From Oscheius dolichura (Eukaryota; Nematoda; Chromadorea; Rhabditida; Rhabditidae), in assembly GCA_932521035.1 (NCBI GenBank), contig OW051497.1:6572001-6636000 (forward strand): a DNA stretch of 64,000 nucleotides. Direction: 5' to 3'. The notes under the pieces are model-generated. The model made no database searches. It saw nothing but the letters and a program-made list of their open reading frames with translations, and was not told the DNA's origin. How positions within the stretch are numbered: position 1 is the stretch's first letter; each line of letters opens with the position of its first letter. Position numbers and translations under genes: made by a program. Shown piece after piece: positions 14,256 through 25,531 of this stretch.

Positions 14256-17203
14256 TTATTCGAGATTGAAAAGAGCGGCAATATCGTTGAGGGCCTGTGA
14301 TAACTGGTCTTGGAATCTCCTGGAGCTGCTGTTCGGGGCTGAGTGGAAGCTGCTGATGTGAGCCAGGATGCTGTGGTTTCCACCAAATCGGTAGCATATT
14401 CCTGAATGGCATCAGTGAAAGGGGAAGAGTAATTTTCTAACCGTAACCTTCTTTGGCAACTGCTCCAAAGCATGCTCCTAGCCAAGTAAGACTAGGGTCG
14501 GTGTCTTCATCGTTTTGTTGGGTGACGTTCGGCACATGAGAAGTGGACAGGAACCATTTCTGGTTGATGTAATGTTCCAAGAATGGGGAAGATATTCCTG
14601 ATCCTTTAGACAGTACGTACAGGACGAAGAGGTGACGGTCGATTCCTTTGCCCACCATGCATTCTCTGTTACGGAATCCGTGGAGTTCGGCAGCCTTTTT
14701 CAATTTTGCTATTTTCTCTTCGGTTGGAACTTCGGGATTGACCATAGACAGTACAAAGTCGCAAGATTCATCACAGACTGTGCGAAGTGTTTCGGTCCTG
14801 GAGTTCTTGTAGAATCGGGGCGAGGCCGGCTCATATGTCAATTTAAATGCTCCCTGGTCCTGAAGAAATGAAAAAGATGTAAGGTATAGTGTTATCGTAC
14901 CCTGTAGCAAGCCAGTTGAATAGCCATCTGCACGAAAGCGTCTGGAGAAACGCCGCACTTCTTGATTAATCCTTTGCCAAAGTCGCTGAACACCAATGAA
15001 GCCAGATCCACGTCATCTGCCGCCGCCCGATGGTTGGAGTAGACCCTTTCTATCTCAGAAGCCATCTAGAGAAACAACTTCATAAGCGGCTAATAGACTA
15101 AAACCAACCTCCGGAGTAACTTCTACGTCGAGTCTTGGTGCGAAAGTGATAACTTTTCTGTCCTCTTCGGTGATCTTCTCAATCTCCTTCTGCTTCTCCA
15201 GTGGAGGGTATTCAATGACTTTAGTGTCCATAGTCATGAAGTTTTCCATAATGTGGTCGAACTCTGCCCCATCGGCAATCGAATGTTCTGTTGTTCCACC
15301 AGCCTGGACAGCTCTTATAAAACAAAGCTATTGATGAACATGCCCTGGCTGTTTGGATGTTGATCTGATAGTTGAGTGACTTGTCACACCAGCGGTCTTT
15401 TCCATTTCCGGTGAGCATTGTTTTCATAAAGTGGGAGAGCATCTCGGGTTTCTCCGGATTGAATCCGTACCCTTCGTTGTCATCCAGTACCAAAAAGAGA
15501 ATCGATCTTTCAATTTGATCGAGTATCTTCTTGTTTGTTGGATTGTCTAAGAAGAACCTCTTCCTGTTACGAGCCCACTGATCCCTAGTATCATGGGTAA
15601 GAGTGCAGACATCCCCAGCCCGCTTCTCTTCCTTTTCGGCACGCTCAAGAATATCGGCAAAGATTCTAGTAAACAAATTAGGAGAGAGAGCAGGTAGCAA
15701 ACTTCGTGAGTTGATCAACGGTGAACATGCGGTTGTTCTTGTCGCATACGTCTATCTTGTACAAGTTTCCTCTGCAGAGGCAGACAAGATGACGGGAGAT
15801 GCCATAGTTCACGAGGTAGTCACAGTTCTCGTCAGGAACTCGGCTGATTGCGTACATCTTCTCGTAATGCCGCCCACAGACAAGCCCGTTGCCCAGCTGA
15901 AGAATACTTGCATATAGACCATAATAAGAACTAACGGGCGGGATGCTTTGAGAATCCATTGCCAGGTGAGACATTATTTCAATGTACACGACATGAGCAG
16001 CGCGGACAGCCGCCGTAGCCGGCATGTCCTCGAAGAGATCGACATGGGCTACACTACTATTGATGAGAAGAGGAGCTCTAAAAGAACTTTCTAAAAAGAG
16101 AGAGAGGATAAAGTTCACTTGTTGTAAAGATAAGCGTATTTCTCCCAGAACGGCGTTATATAGTTATCAACAAATAAGGAGTACAGTCGAGCATAGTTAT
16201 GCAGCTTACGGCCTTCCCCATTCAAAAATTCACTGGCTTGCTCCTTGATCACGGCGAACTCTTCCTAAACAAAGGAACTTAGACGATAAGAGTAACAAAG
16301 ACTCACCGGAGTGTGGAGATTCTTGACCGAACCCAAATAACGTTTGATAGTGTCATCCAAGTCTGGGCATGAGGGTGACGGCAGAAGGAGGTCAGTTGAC
16401 TTCAAGATAGGAGGAGACAGTTGAAGTACCTTGTAGATCAACTGAAAACAGTGTTCTAATTTTGGTTTCCCTTCGATTCTTGATATCAGCTGCAAATGCC
16501 GCACTGATTGCATAAGCGTCACAAAAGAGATTAGCGTCGTACGTGGACTTCCTGTTCCGTTTATACTTATCAAGCTTCGGTCTCACTGAACACGAGATGC
16601 TCATTGTTCCCTCATATTTCACTTCTACCCTTCGGTTACGTAATAGGTGGCAAAAACCAAAAAAAGTTATGATAAGTGGTCTGGTAAACAACGGGATTCC
16701 TGACGATAATAAAGAAAAAGAAATGAAAGAGAAGATGAACTTACACCCCAAATGCGTGTGACCAGCGATGGTTTCTTCGGACTCTCGAAGAGGTATCCCT
16801 TGTACGTGAAGTAGAATCTTTTCAAGAACTGGCGGAGAATGACAATTGGAACGTATGTACAGACGATGGATGCAGCGGCTATCTTTGCCAACTGAAGAGA
16901 ATACCATAAAAATTAAACGAAAACCAAACCTCTGCGTAAAAGTTGTCAAATCTGGGCAGATATGTAGCCAGAGCGCTTCCCGGAACCTTCACAGTGTAAG
17001 CCCCCAGGGCAGCCGCTGCTCCAGTGAAGTACAATGGCCTTACGGGCCAGAGTCGGTTATCCAAAGCATTCTGAATAAAGATTCCGTAATATTAAAAAAA
17101 AAAGACTTACGTAAAATTTGTAGCAAGCTCTGTCGAATGAAGAGGGATACTTCTTGAGAAGCGGAAATGGGGGCTTGACCGCCTTTTTACCGGAGTTTGT
17201 CAT
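14256..17203 (-). CDS. CPT1: carnitine O-palmitoyltransferase 1 (CPT1)
   Basis: Outer-mitochondrial-membrane enzyme making long-chain acylcarnitine for beta-oxidation. Starts [20 protein letters not shown] at 17201-17203, behind a GATTCAG acceptor. Two hydrophobic segments follow ([34 protein letters not shown]), as in CPT1 but not CPT2. Then come [64 protein letters not shown], the catalytic His in EHSIADG (near 15280), a [20 protein letters not shown] block, [14 protein letters not shown], and the C-terminal GYG and HISSFHS stretch. The stop TAA is at 14256-14258. ATTAAA (TTTAAT at 14116-14121) may serve as poly(A) signal. About 12 exons with short introns. The N-terminal exons between 16440 and 16750 were the hardest to phase. 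Confidence 0.92.
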
Positions 17204-18430
17204 GCTGAATCAAATTTATGAGCGAATAAAAAGGATCAATAAATCAGATCAGAGAGGCCAGGGTAATGACCGCTCGCCGTGATTGAGGAGCGATTGCTGC
17301 AGACTTAGGGAGTCGCTAATATTTCGCGATAACAGAAGAACGGGGGTCCACTATTGTGAGAACAAAGTACAACGCAGCGCAGGAAACTGGACCTCGCGGC
17401 CGAATCCGTACCAGCTCGCGACATGGTTTCTCCAACGGTTTCCCGATGACCACTTGACCACACTTTGAGATTAAAGCTTTTCGCACAAACAATTTGTGAA
17501 GAGAAAAGAACATTTTGCGCCGACAAGCAGCGGGGATATGCTGATTCGATCACAGTTGGATAGAAATGCAAAGCGGAGTCCGCATCGAGCGAAAAAAGCC
17601 GAGCAGCGTGCTAATAACCGTTGACCTGCATTCGCAGTCCTTTAATGGAGGCGACCAACGCGTGCACTCCCAGCATGGGAGTGGATGCACAAAAGGCTGG
17701 ATAGTCTTGTTGTGTTTGAAGGAATAAATCGAACAGGCACAGCGCATCATGAACATACAAAAGAACAAGCAATGAAAACAGTCTAGTACATTTATACGGC
17801 TTACCTTCTTCCCCAATCAAAGGTTGCTCTTTGCCCTACTGACCTTTTATACAGCAACATAACTAATCTTCGGTCTTCTTTGTCCTCCTATTTGGTAGTT
17901 GAGAGAGGCAGCTTTCTCCTTTATGTGTGGTATGTTCTTTTTTTTTTGTTTTTTTTTTCTTTTTGTTGACTGAAAATAAATGAACACCAGTTCAGAACCG
18001 TTTTATCTACGCCGGTTCCCGGTTTAGTTCAGTGCCAGTCTTTTGAAGACCAATTCGCCATATAATATTAGACATTGAACGGGAATATAACTACAGAAGG
18101 TATGAAATCCAAATAAAGTTTCATTCAATGCGTAGACTCCTTATTTTGAAAGGAGAACCATGCGGAATAGAAAGGCAGAAATGCTCCAGGGCTCAGCTGA
18201 ATGATTGCAATCGTACTGCTTGTTAAAAGGAAAAATGGATATTGGCTGCAGGCTTGAAAGCCCTCACAACCTGAACGATTGATCTTGAAGCAAAGTGTCT
18301 TGTATAGCAAGCGTGTGAACTTTATCAGTAGAAGCAGAAAGGTTTATTAAATAAAACATAGACATACAAGAATAAATAAATTCAGCGTGCTTGGTCGTTT
18401 TGCCACTGGGCTGACACATGTTGCTTGCAT
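17204..18430. other. intergenic, T-tract-rich
   Basis: About 1.2 kb upstream of CPT1. A long T-rich tract with single interruptions lies at about 17937-17965. AATAAA-like words occur on the plus strand near 17976 and 18112, and on the minus strand at 18343-18348. No coding exon supported other than the small membrane protein to the right. Confidence 0.5.
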
Positions 18431-18634
18431 TCATTCCTCTTTTCCTGGGCTACCCAGAGCAGTGGACATCCTTTTATCTTCGACCAAGCTCGACTCGTTC
18501 TTCTTGCCACTCTTTCTTTTTGTAACCAACTTCTTAGCAACGAGAGCTTGTAGGTTGTGCTTCTTCAATTTCTTCTTCGTATAGGTGGACAGGACGATGA
18601 CGAACAGAAATATAAGGAAGATGACGGTAATCAT
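18431..18634 (-). CDS. small single-pass membrane protein, 67 residues
   Basis: Starts at the ATG 18632-18634 and gives MITVIFLIFLFVIVLSTYTK: one hydrophobic helix at residues 2-16 followed directly by a strongly basic tail (KKKLKKHN, AKKLVTKRKSGKK) and a short Ser/Glu end. The positive-inside rule predicts the N-terminus outside and the basic tail in the cytosol. The stop is at 18431-18433, and AATAAA on the minus strand at 18343-18348 lies 83 bases downstream, as for a real 3' end. The frame stays open upstream of the ATG, so a spliced longer form is possible. I recognise no family; its size and shape are those of small integral membrane proteins. Confidence 0.45.
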   Translation of the reverse strand: MITVIFLIFLFVIVLSTYTKKKLKKHNLQALVAKKLVTKRKSGKKNESSLVEDKRMSTALGSPGKEE

Positions 18635-21600
18635 TGGGAAAAAAACAGCCAACAGTGAATGGCCAGCGATTGCACTCTTCCTTTTAAACCTTGCCGAATT
18701 ACAAAATAGGAAAACAAAAACAAACTTATGCTAATCTGTCAAGGTCGAAACAGATCATCGCGAACACGAACATATTGCATAGCTTATCGACAGCTCTGTC
18801 AACAGCAGCTTGATCTGTGAGCCTTCTCTTTTATGGAAATCGTGAAAATAGAGGAAACTGAGGGCCGAGCGGACTACTTTATGTGTCAAAACGCACTGTA
18901 ACATATAAAAAAGTTCAGCAAATACACGAAAGGACGTAACAAGCACAATGTGTTTCCTCGTTGTGCTTTCCTTTTGCTGTATGGCGTCTAATTATGTGAT
19001 AGCAGCTTAATATTATCCCTGTTAGTCTCCAGCTGCTAGACTTGTGCCCCCGCCGATTCGCAAGTTGTCTCTCTTGTTGTGAACTTCTCATAACCATGAC
19101 CAGTTATAAATTACTGTCATGTGGTGCAGTCTGCCAGATGTTTCAACCTCTCCGGTCCCCTCCTTGCAATGCGCGAATTTGTGGCGTTTTCGCGCCAAAC
19201 GCACACAAAGGTCGACCTTGGTTGCCAAGAGGTTGGCTGTCTGCCAGCCAGCAGCGGTACGCTCTTAGACTCTCTCTCGAAACTGAAACCCGTGGTATGA
19301 GTTCAAAGGATTCCCATGATGAATCATGCTGGTTCGAACCCGAGGAGGCCGACATAGCGGAAAAACAGCCCTGGGAAAGGGAATACTGTATCCACCCGGA
19401 TAAAAAGTTCGAGCGTTGACCTGGGTCAGGTCCCCTCGCGGGCCAAGCCTGGGAAAATCTGTAGGCCAGTCTGGTGGACAGAGCTTCTTGGTACGCGTTA
19501 TCGTAAAATCAGCTGGCAGTTCCATTAGGTGCCTGGCTCAAATGTTTCCTTATCCCGATAAGAAGTCAGATGAAACATGTCGTATCTGAACTTCTGTTTA
19601 TTCCGTGCACATGAGCAAGCGCTTATTCTGATACACATAAACAGTCTTCTCTCGGGAGGACGTGCCTATAACCAGAGCTATTTATTTATGCATGTGAAGC
19701 AGAGCTGAGTTGTCCTCCATACATATGACGCCCTCCTCTCCAGACATGTTTAGTCAGGTTCAAAGATTTTCAAAGAGCAACATCAAAAATCTGGATGTAT
19801 TGTTTACCCTGCGCACTTATCTGCATTTTCGAGAAGTCCCTCGCCTGGGGGAATGTCCTATCTGAGTCATACTGGCTATTTTATCTTTGTACCTGGTAAT
19901 TATGTTGTTATGGACAAGCCAACAAGTCCAACTATAAAATGTCAAGAATCATAACATAAGTTCAAGTGTACCTTTTTCACGAATGGAAAGAACATTCTCT
20001 ATCTAAGTACTAGGGAAGCAGGAAGTTGTACAGTTGCCATTTTTGTTTTAAAAAAAGAACCCCCACACCCTCGAAGGCGTAGTGTTTACCACAACTCCTA
20101 TTTTTGTGTTTTGCAAGCGGACGCGGCTTTCTCCCCTTCCCATCGCTTGGACTGTAATTTTCTTACTTTTACTGTCATTCCAAAACTAGTCTGGGAATAC
20201 CCGCGTAAACTATGATATATTGTCTGAAAATGCACTCTAAAATTGTTATAATTGTCCCGCGCGCCAGTAGAGTTGATATATTCGCGGCAAAGAGTCTCTG
20301 GTTCCTCATCGCCTTTCCGGATATGCTCACCTCCGGATTACAACCTAACCTACATCCCTACAATCACGTTATCCTTCTTCAGGTGTCCGGTTGCGTCATG
20401 CGTGTCGGCTGTTTGCGTTCCGCGTGTCTGTCCGGTCTTCCGGTTGTCTTTCCGGAAGGGGCGGACGACGTTTGCTGCTCTGCCGTCTGGCACAAAAAAT
20501 TCTGGGCTCCTATGCGTGCAACAGATGGCATTTTGCCCCGTTGGCACTGTCCCCACTTGAACCCTCGTATCTCTCTCTCTGTTTGCCATGCGACTTCTTA
20601 CTAATTTGGCCCTGTTCACTTTCGAGAAACCCCCCTTGACAGGCAGTTAGTCGACTGGTGACTCCATCTGGCATTCTCAGACCATTCATCCAAGTCTTCC
20701 TACTCTGCTGTAGGTTAGCAACCGGTTTTCTAAAATTGCTAAAAAGGTTCACTTTTCGCGTTCTTCTCTTTTTTTGCCTCTGCCGTGTTATCTCGTCACC
20801 TTGCCACTTTTTACAGGTTCTGTGACCTTGCTTGGAAGTTTGTTTCACGTGTTTACTGCTCAGCCGGTGTTCCATGTGACCTGACCTATTGCTTACTAGG
20901 AGGGTACAAAATGTTTGCTCACATGAAATTGACTTTACCCTGTTTGCTTGACTATTTTATTTTCACGTCTCGCTTTTCCACAACGCCGTCTAATGGTCCC
21001 CACTCTTCCCACCCATCCATTCGGTTGTTTTGGCTTTGCTCGGGATTCAGTCTGTTTGTTTTTTCTTACCATACTTCACCTTATAAAAATACGGGAAAAC
21101 ATCTCATTCTGCCTTACGCAAATAGCCAGATGGCAAACAGCTGGATAGGCGACTTTTCACTACGGCACGGTCTCGGGTAATCTGGCCCGTGGCGTGGAAA
21201 TGGCAGGCCAATACCGGCCGGGTTCGATGTAAAGTCAGTCGGGAACCGGTCGAGAGCCTATTGCCTCGAAACTGATTGGCAGTCGCGACCCCGCGACCTC
21301 TTCTAAGCAAAGACCAGCCTGCATGAAGCAGCCAATTTTAGTAGAACCCTCGCTGCAAGGTGGGCGAGATATACGGGTGCATATGGACTCGGGGTGTCTC
21401 CGCTTCTTGCACGAGGGACAAAGAGGGGATATAGATCAAAGCCTTGTGCGCGAAAACGGTTCTCAACCTCCCACAGCTGCAACATAATTCAAGGGAAGGT
21501 CACGGGGGTCGCTGCTGGCACTTCACAAGTTTTCGACTACACACAGATCGAAAAACATGATGTGTACCTCGACAACTGTGTTCCGGAGGGGATCACAGGT

Positions 21601-24600
21601 CTTTGTATTTACGCGAGATCCCTTCGAGATTTCGTGGTATAGCGGGAAAATATTTTGTACAGAAGTACACAAGTAACGGATCATATGGCAGCCATCCTAA
21701 AAGAACAACAGATCTTCCATCTATAGTCAGCGACCGGTTTTCAATTTCTCATATTGGCACAACGATAATTGACCGTCCATTCACTTTCTGTTTTCTTGGT
21801 TTTTCTACGAATGCCAAGGGAACGACGAGAGAGTAGAAAGACAAACGTCTTATCGTTGAATTTTTAAACTTTGGCGCTTCCCCCACGTTAATATCTTCTC
21901 ATTCACGTCACCGATCTATAACCGTTCTTTAATCTTTAAAACAAAAAAGCTCCTGGGGGAGGTAGTCACCCTAAGGGTAAGACGACCTTTTAATGCCATC
22001 GGCGTGCCCCGTCTGCGCCCAGACAGTCAGACTCGTTCGGCGGCACTTTCTTCGATGACTGTATCGAGCTTGTATTTTCATTGCCAAGAAGCAGCTTTCG
22101 ATTTGCGCCGTTCGTTTCGTTTCCCTCTCGGAACTTTTGCACTCCCTAGTCTCGAACCGTTTTCTTTCGTGTTTTCTGGTCCCCTCCCGCTGCCGTCTTC
22201 TGCCACTCCTCTCTAGTTCTATAGAAAAGCATCTAACTCGCTCTTATCGATCTCTCAGATCGTTACTGTGAGTGTTGCTACTGCAACTGTGTACATATGT
22301 TGGCGCGAACCGGTCGTTGCCTTTGCACGTGAGACAGCTGAAAGAATGACTGTCATAGTGCGCTCCGACCCCAGTAAATGTCTTCCGTCGAGGTAGATGC
22401 CATGCCATTATACGAAAATGTACGGAAAAGGACTGTTTTACGTTTATTCTAGGTGCCAATTAGCTTTTCCCCCCTGAGACAGTGCTCGTTCACATTGTTT
22501 CCAGTCTGTCATAAATGTGGCCTCGTGCTTAGTTATCGGTGTTTTTTAGCAGAAGGGGGCCTCCGCTGTTCAGCTTCTCCCGGAAACAATAACCTTAAAG
22601 TTACTGTAGCTATGCCTTGACTATGGTAGTTTTCTCGGCGAAACCGGCCCCGGCATCTCGATCTCACTTTCGTTCGTGCTGCCATTGTGTTCAGTTAGGC
22701 TCCGCCTCTGGGTAGATGTCGTCCCGGGACCGCCCCTTCCGTTGAGACTTTTTCCGTCAGCTGTTCATGCTCATAGCTCCGCCTGACGTCATGTAGATCC
22801 TTACAAGCTTTTTTCAGCCAAGAGGGGAAAATCCTGTCATGATCTTTTCTTGCCGCCGTTGAAACCAAGAAACTTTTTTCTCGGCCACAAACCGTCGCTG
22901 TTTCCCCTTCTCGCACTCGTTCACTTCCCGTTCCTGTTCATTTTTTCATGTTTGCTCAGCCATGTCTCTCTTGTTTTATGGTTCAGGCATGTGACGTAAT
23001 GCTTTTTCCAATCTATGCGCTTTTTTCCTTGCCTTATTTCAACTAAATAGACTGCCGCCATCGAGAAGAATAGCAGTATGAATGCTGCGTTCTTCTTTTT
23101 TTCTCTGAATCAGGCGCCGTCGGCACCGCTGCCATGTGATTTTTCGTATTACAGTTGTTTCATCATGAAGAAAAAGGGCTAATATCTATCTCAACGTCCT
23201 ATCATTTTCCAGAAAAAGACCAGTCAGGTGTTTTGTTATCAGCAAGCCCTGGTTTGACCGCTTCCTTATCGTTTATGTTCTTGTGAGTTATCCGGCGATC
23301 TCCAATCAGCTCCAGGGGAAATGCGAACCCGATTCCTGGTTACTCGCTATTCATTGAGCTTTACAGCATCCGGATCCGGTCACTTTTTTCTATTTTCTGT
23401 TAAAACTGAATGATGTATGACGGACAGAAGAAGTCAGGTGATGATCGTTATTTTTATCAATCCGTTACACCCTGAAACGGCACCCTATGGAGATGTCTAT
23501 TTAAATAGAAGAAGGTAATTCTCGCTCTTCCCGGCCCCCGCACCCAATTACGTATTATCCTGATGATCTCGAGGGTGTGTAAACTGCCCCCCAGCTGATC
23601 TCCTCTGCCACAACATTATGACTTCGGGCCACATCTTTTTCCATTGTTTCTTTGTGTCTCTTCTCCGGTGGCTAAGTAACTTTTTCGTAGAGGGTGGTAC
23701 TCGTTGCCGTTCGCAGTCGAGTGGTTCTCACGCAGCCGTCGTTTCCTATGCCCAAGGATTTTGGCGTAGACTTTCACGCTACAGCGCCTGGGGGCACGGC
23801 CTTGAGATCAAAAGGCTGTTATGAGCACAGCTCCCAACTAAGCAAATCAACAACAACGTTTGACTACCAGTGACTCGCTGGAGGAAGAGTTTAAACACTC
23901 CCTCATCATCACTTTTTCCTGTTTCATCGCATCGTCTTTTTCTCTTTTCACCAGCGCCATGTGGTTTGTTATCCGAACGGCAGGGGTCGCTTGTTTTCAC
24001 TGCGGTAGCTCACCTCTTTTCTGAGACATGTCACCAGGAGATTTATCTGTTTTACCCGCTTCTTATCATGTTATATGAGACAATTCCACACGCATAGTCT
24101 CACCTCTCCGTCAGCTGCTTGATGATAAAGTGCATGAATCGAGGGGCAAGGAAATAAATTAAAGTTTGGCTTGCGACGTCTGGTCCTTCCTCCCTTGCGC
24201 GCGGGGTTACAATTGTCTCTTCCTCCTCATTCTCTTCTTCTGCTTTTTAATTGTATTATGATCAAGTAAGTCAACCGGTTTTAAGGGGGCAAAAGCAGCG
24301 ATTAGCATATGCCATGGGGAACCCGTTCCCGTTCTTGCCCTCTGCCAAATTCTACAGGAAGAAGTTACGCGCTCTTTCACTTTCGCTGCCTTCCTCGTTC
24401 CATGCTTTCCTGGCTCGCTCTTTTCCTGGTCCTCCAAGCGTATCATCCGAATGAAAACCGGCTAACCTTATGTGACCTTGGTTTCTCTGACCTTCAAAGG
24501 CTTGTCTCGTCGGTCAAATTTCTGTCTGCGATTGTTATCGGACTTTCCCTTTTTCGTTCCGATCCTTTCCCTCTCAGGATTCCTGTGCCATTGAAAAGAG

Positions 24601-25531
24601 TAAACAGTGAGTGGCAAAGGGGAAGATAAGGGTGAGAAACTATAGATTCGGGTGTGATCTTTCCCGTTTTTTAATGCTTAAAAATTTGTGTGGGACTGAG
24701 CCTTTGCGACACCCGCATGTGATTGCTAGCAGTTGCTCGCCTGGCGCAAAGGATTCCTCTTCATTCTTTGTACAACGAGAAATAACGACAAAAGAGAAAA
24801 AGGCTTGCAGATATAGCTTAAATTGTACACAAACGTCAGCAGCGCTAATCCCACCATAATGAGACCTCTGGAGCTGGTAATAGCAGTAGCGGGCCGGTAA
24901 TTGTTATCTGAGATTACTGCACTTCCCTCATCATATCAACTTTTACTGGCTTTTATCCTCTTGTTCCGGTTCTTTGTACATCTTGCCTCATAACTTTCTT
25001 ACTTTTATTCAGGAACCAGTCTATACTAAAAACTTACAGATTCATCATTGATTCGCCTTTGTGAACGAACGGGCTTGCTTTCCTCAGGCAAGCTCGATCA
25101 CCTTTACTTTCTGTGCCGAAAACATTCAGGTCAGTTTATTCGTTTTACTAGCCTCCGGCACCTTTGGCTGTTTTCTCGCTTTTATTGCTCATGCCGATGT
25201 CATAATGCTCGATATAAAGTTAAGTGTCGAAGGAATGTCGTAAAGATCATGTTTTTGCTCTAAAAATGGCAAAAATTGGTCCGTTAAAAACGATTTTAAA
25301 ACAGCTGCCATGCAGTTCCAGAAAGTAAGGCAATTGTTTGCTAAAAGTACACAAACTATAGCAGAAGGCGAGCTTTTATGAGCACCGTTTGTTTAAGTGA
25401 ACAAGTTCTATGTGTTTGCCTAAGTCTGTGATTGAATTAGCGTGGATTCAGAGATTATGTTACGGACATCCACTCCTAAACATCGGAATAAGCAGCTCAC
25501 TATTGAAAAAACGTTTCTTTTTCAGAAAAGC
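18635..25531. other. 6.9 kb gene-free stretch upstream of the CCCH gene
   Basis: The longest stretch in the window without a recognisable exon. Pyrimidine-rich on the plus strand across about 20000-25000. Open frames here (for example 19042-19419, 20212-20604, 20785-21180, 24309-24629) overlap each other in several frames on both strands, lack domains and lack short-intron structure. No tRNA: GGTTCGAACCC at 19332-19342 is not flanked by pairing arms. I infer regulatory DNA for the CCCH gene, possibly with distant 5'UTR exons; a TTTTTCAG acceptor sits just before its first coding ATG. Confidence 0.4.

Noticed and set aside
17937-17965. T-rich tract as a possible retroposon tail
   Set aside because: No target-site duplication or element body next to it; interrupted T runs are common in this intergenic DNA.
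19320-19350. GGTTCGAACCC, resembling a tRNA T-arm/B box
   Set aside because: The flanking bases do not form the five-pair T stem, and no A box or acceptor stem fits nearby.
19042-19419. 125-codon plus-strand open frame in the gene-free block
   Set aside because: Overlaps open frames on the other strand, with no domain or supporting signals.
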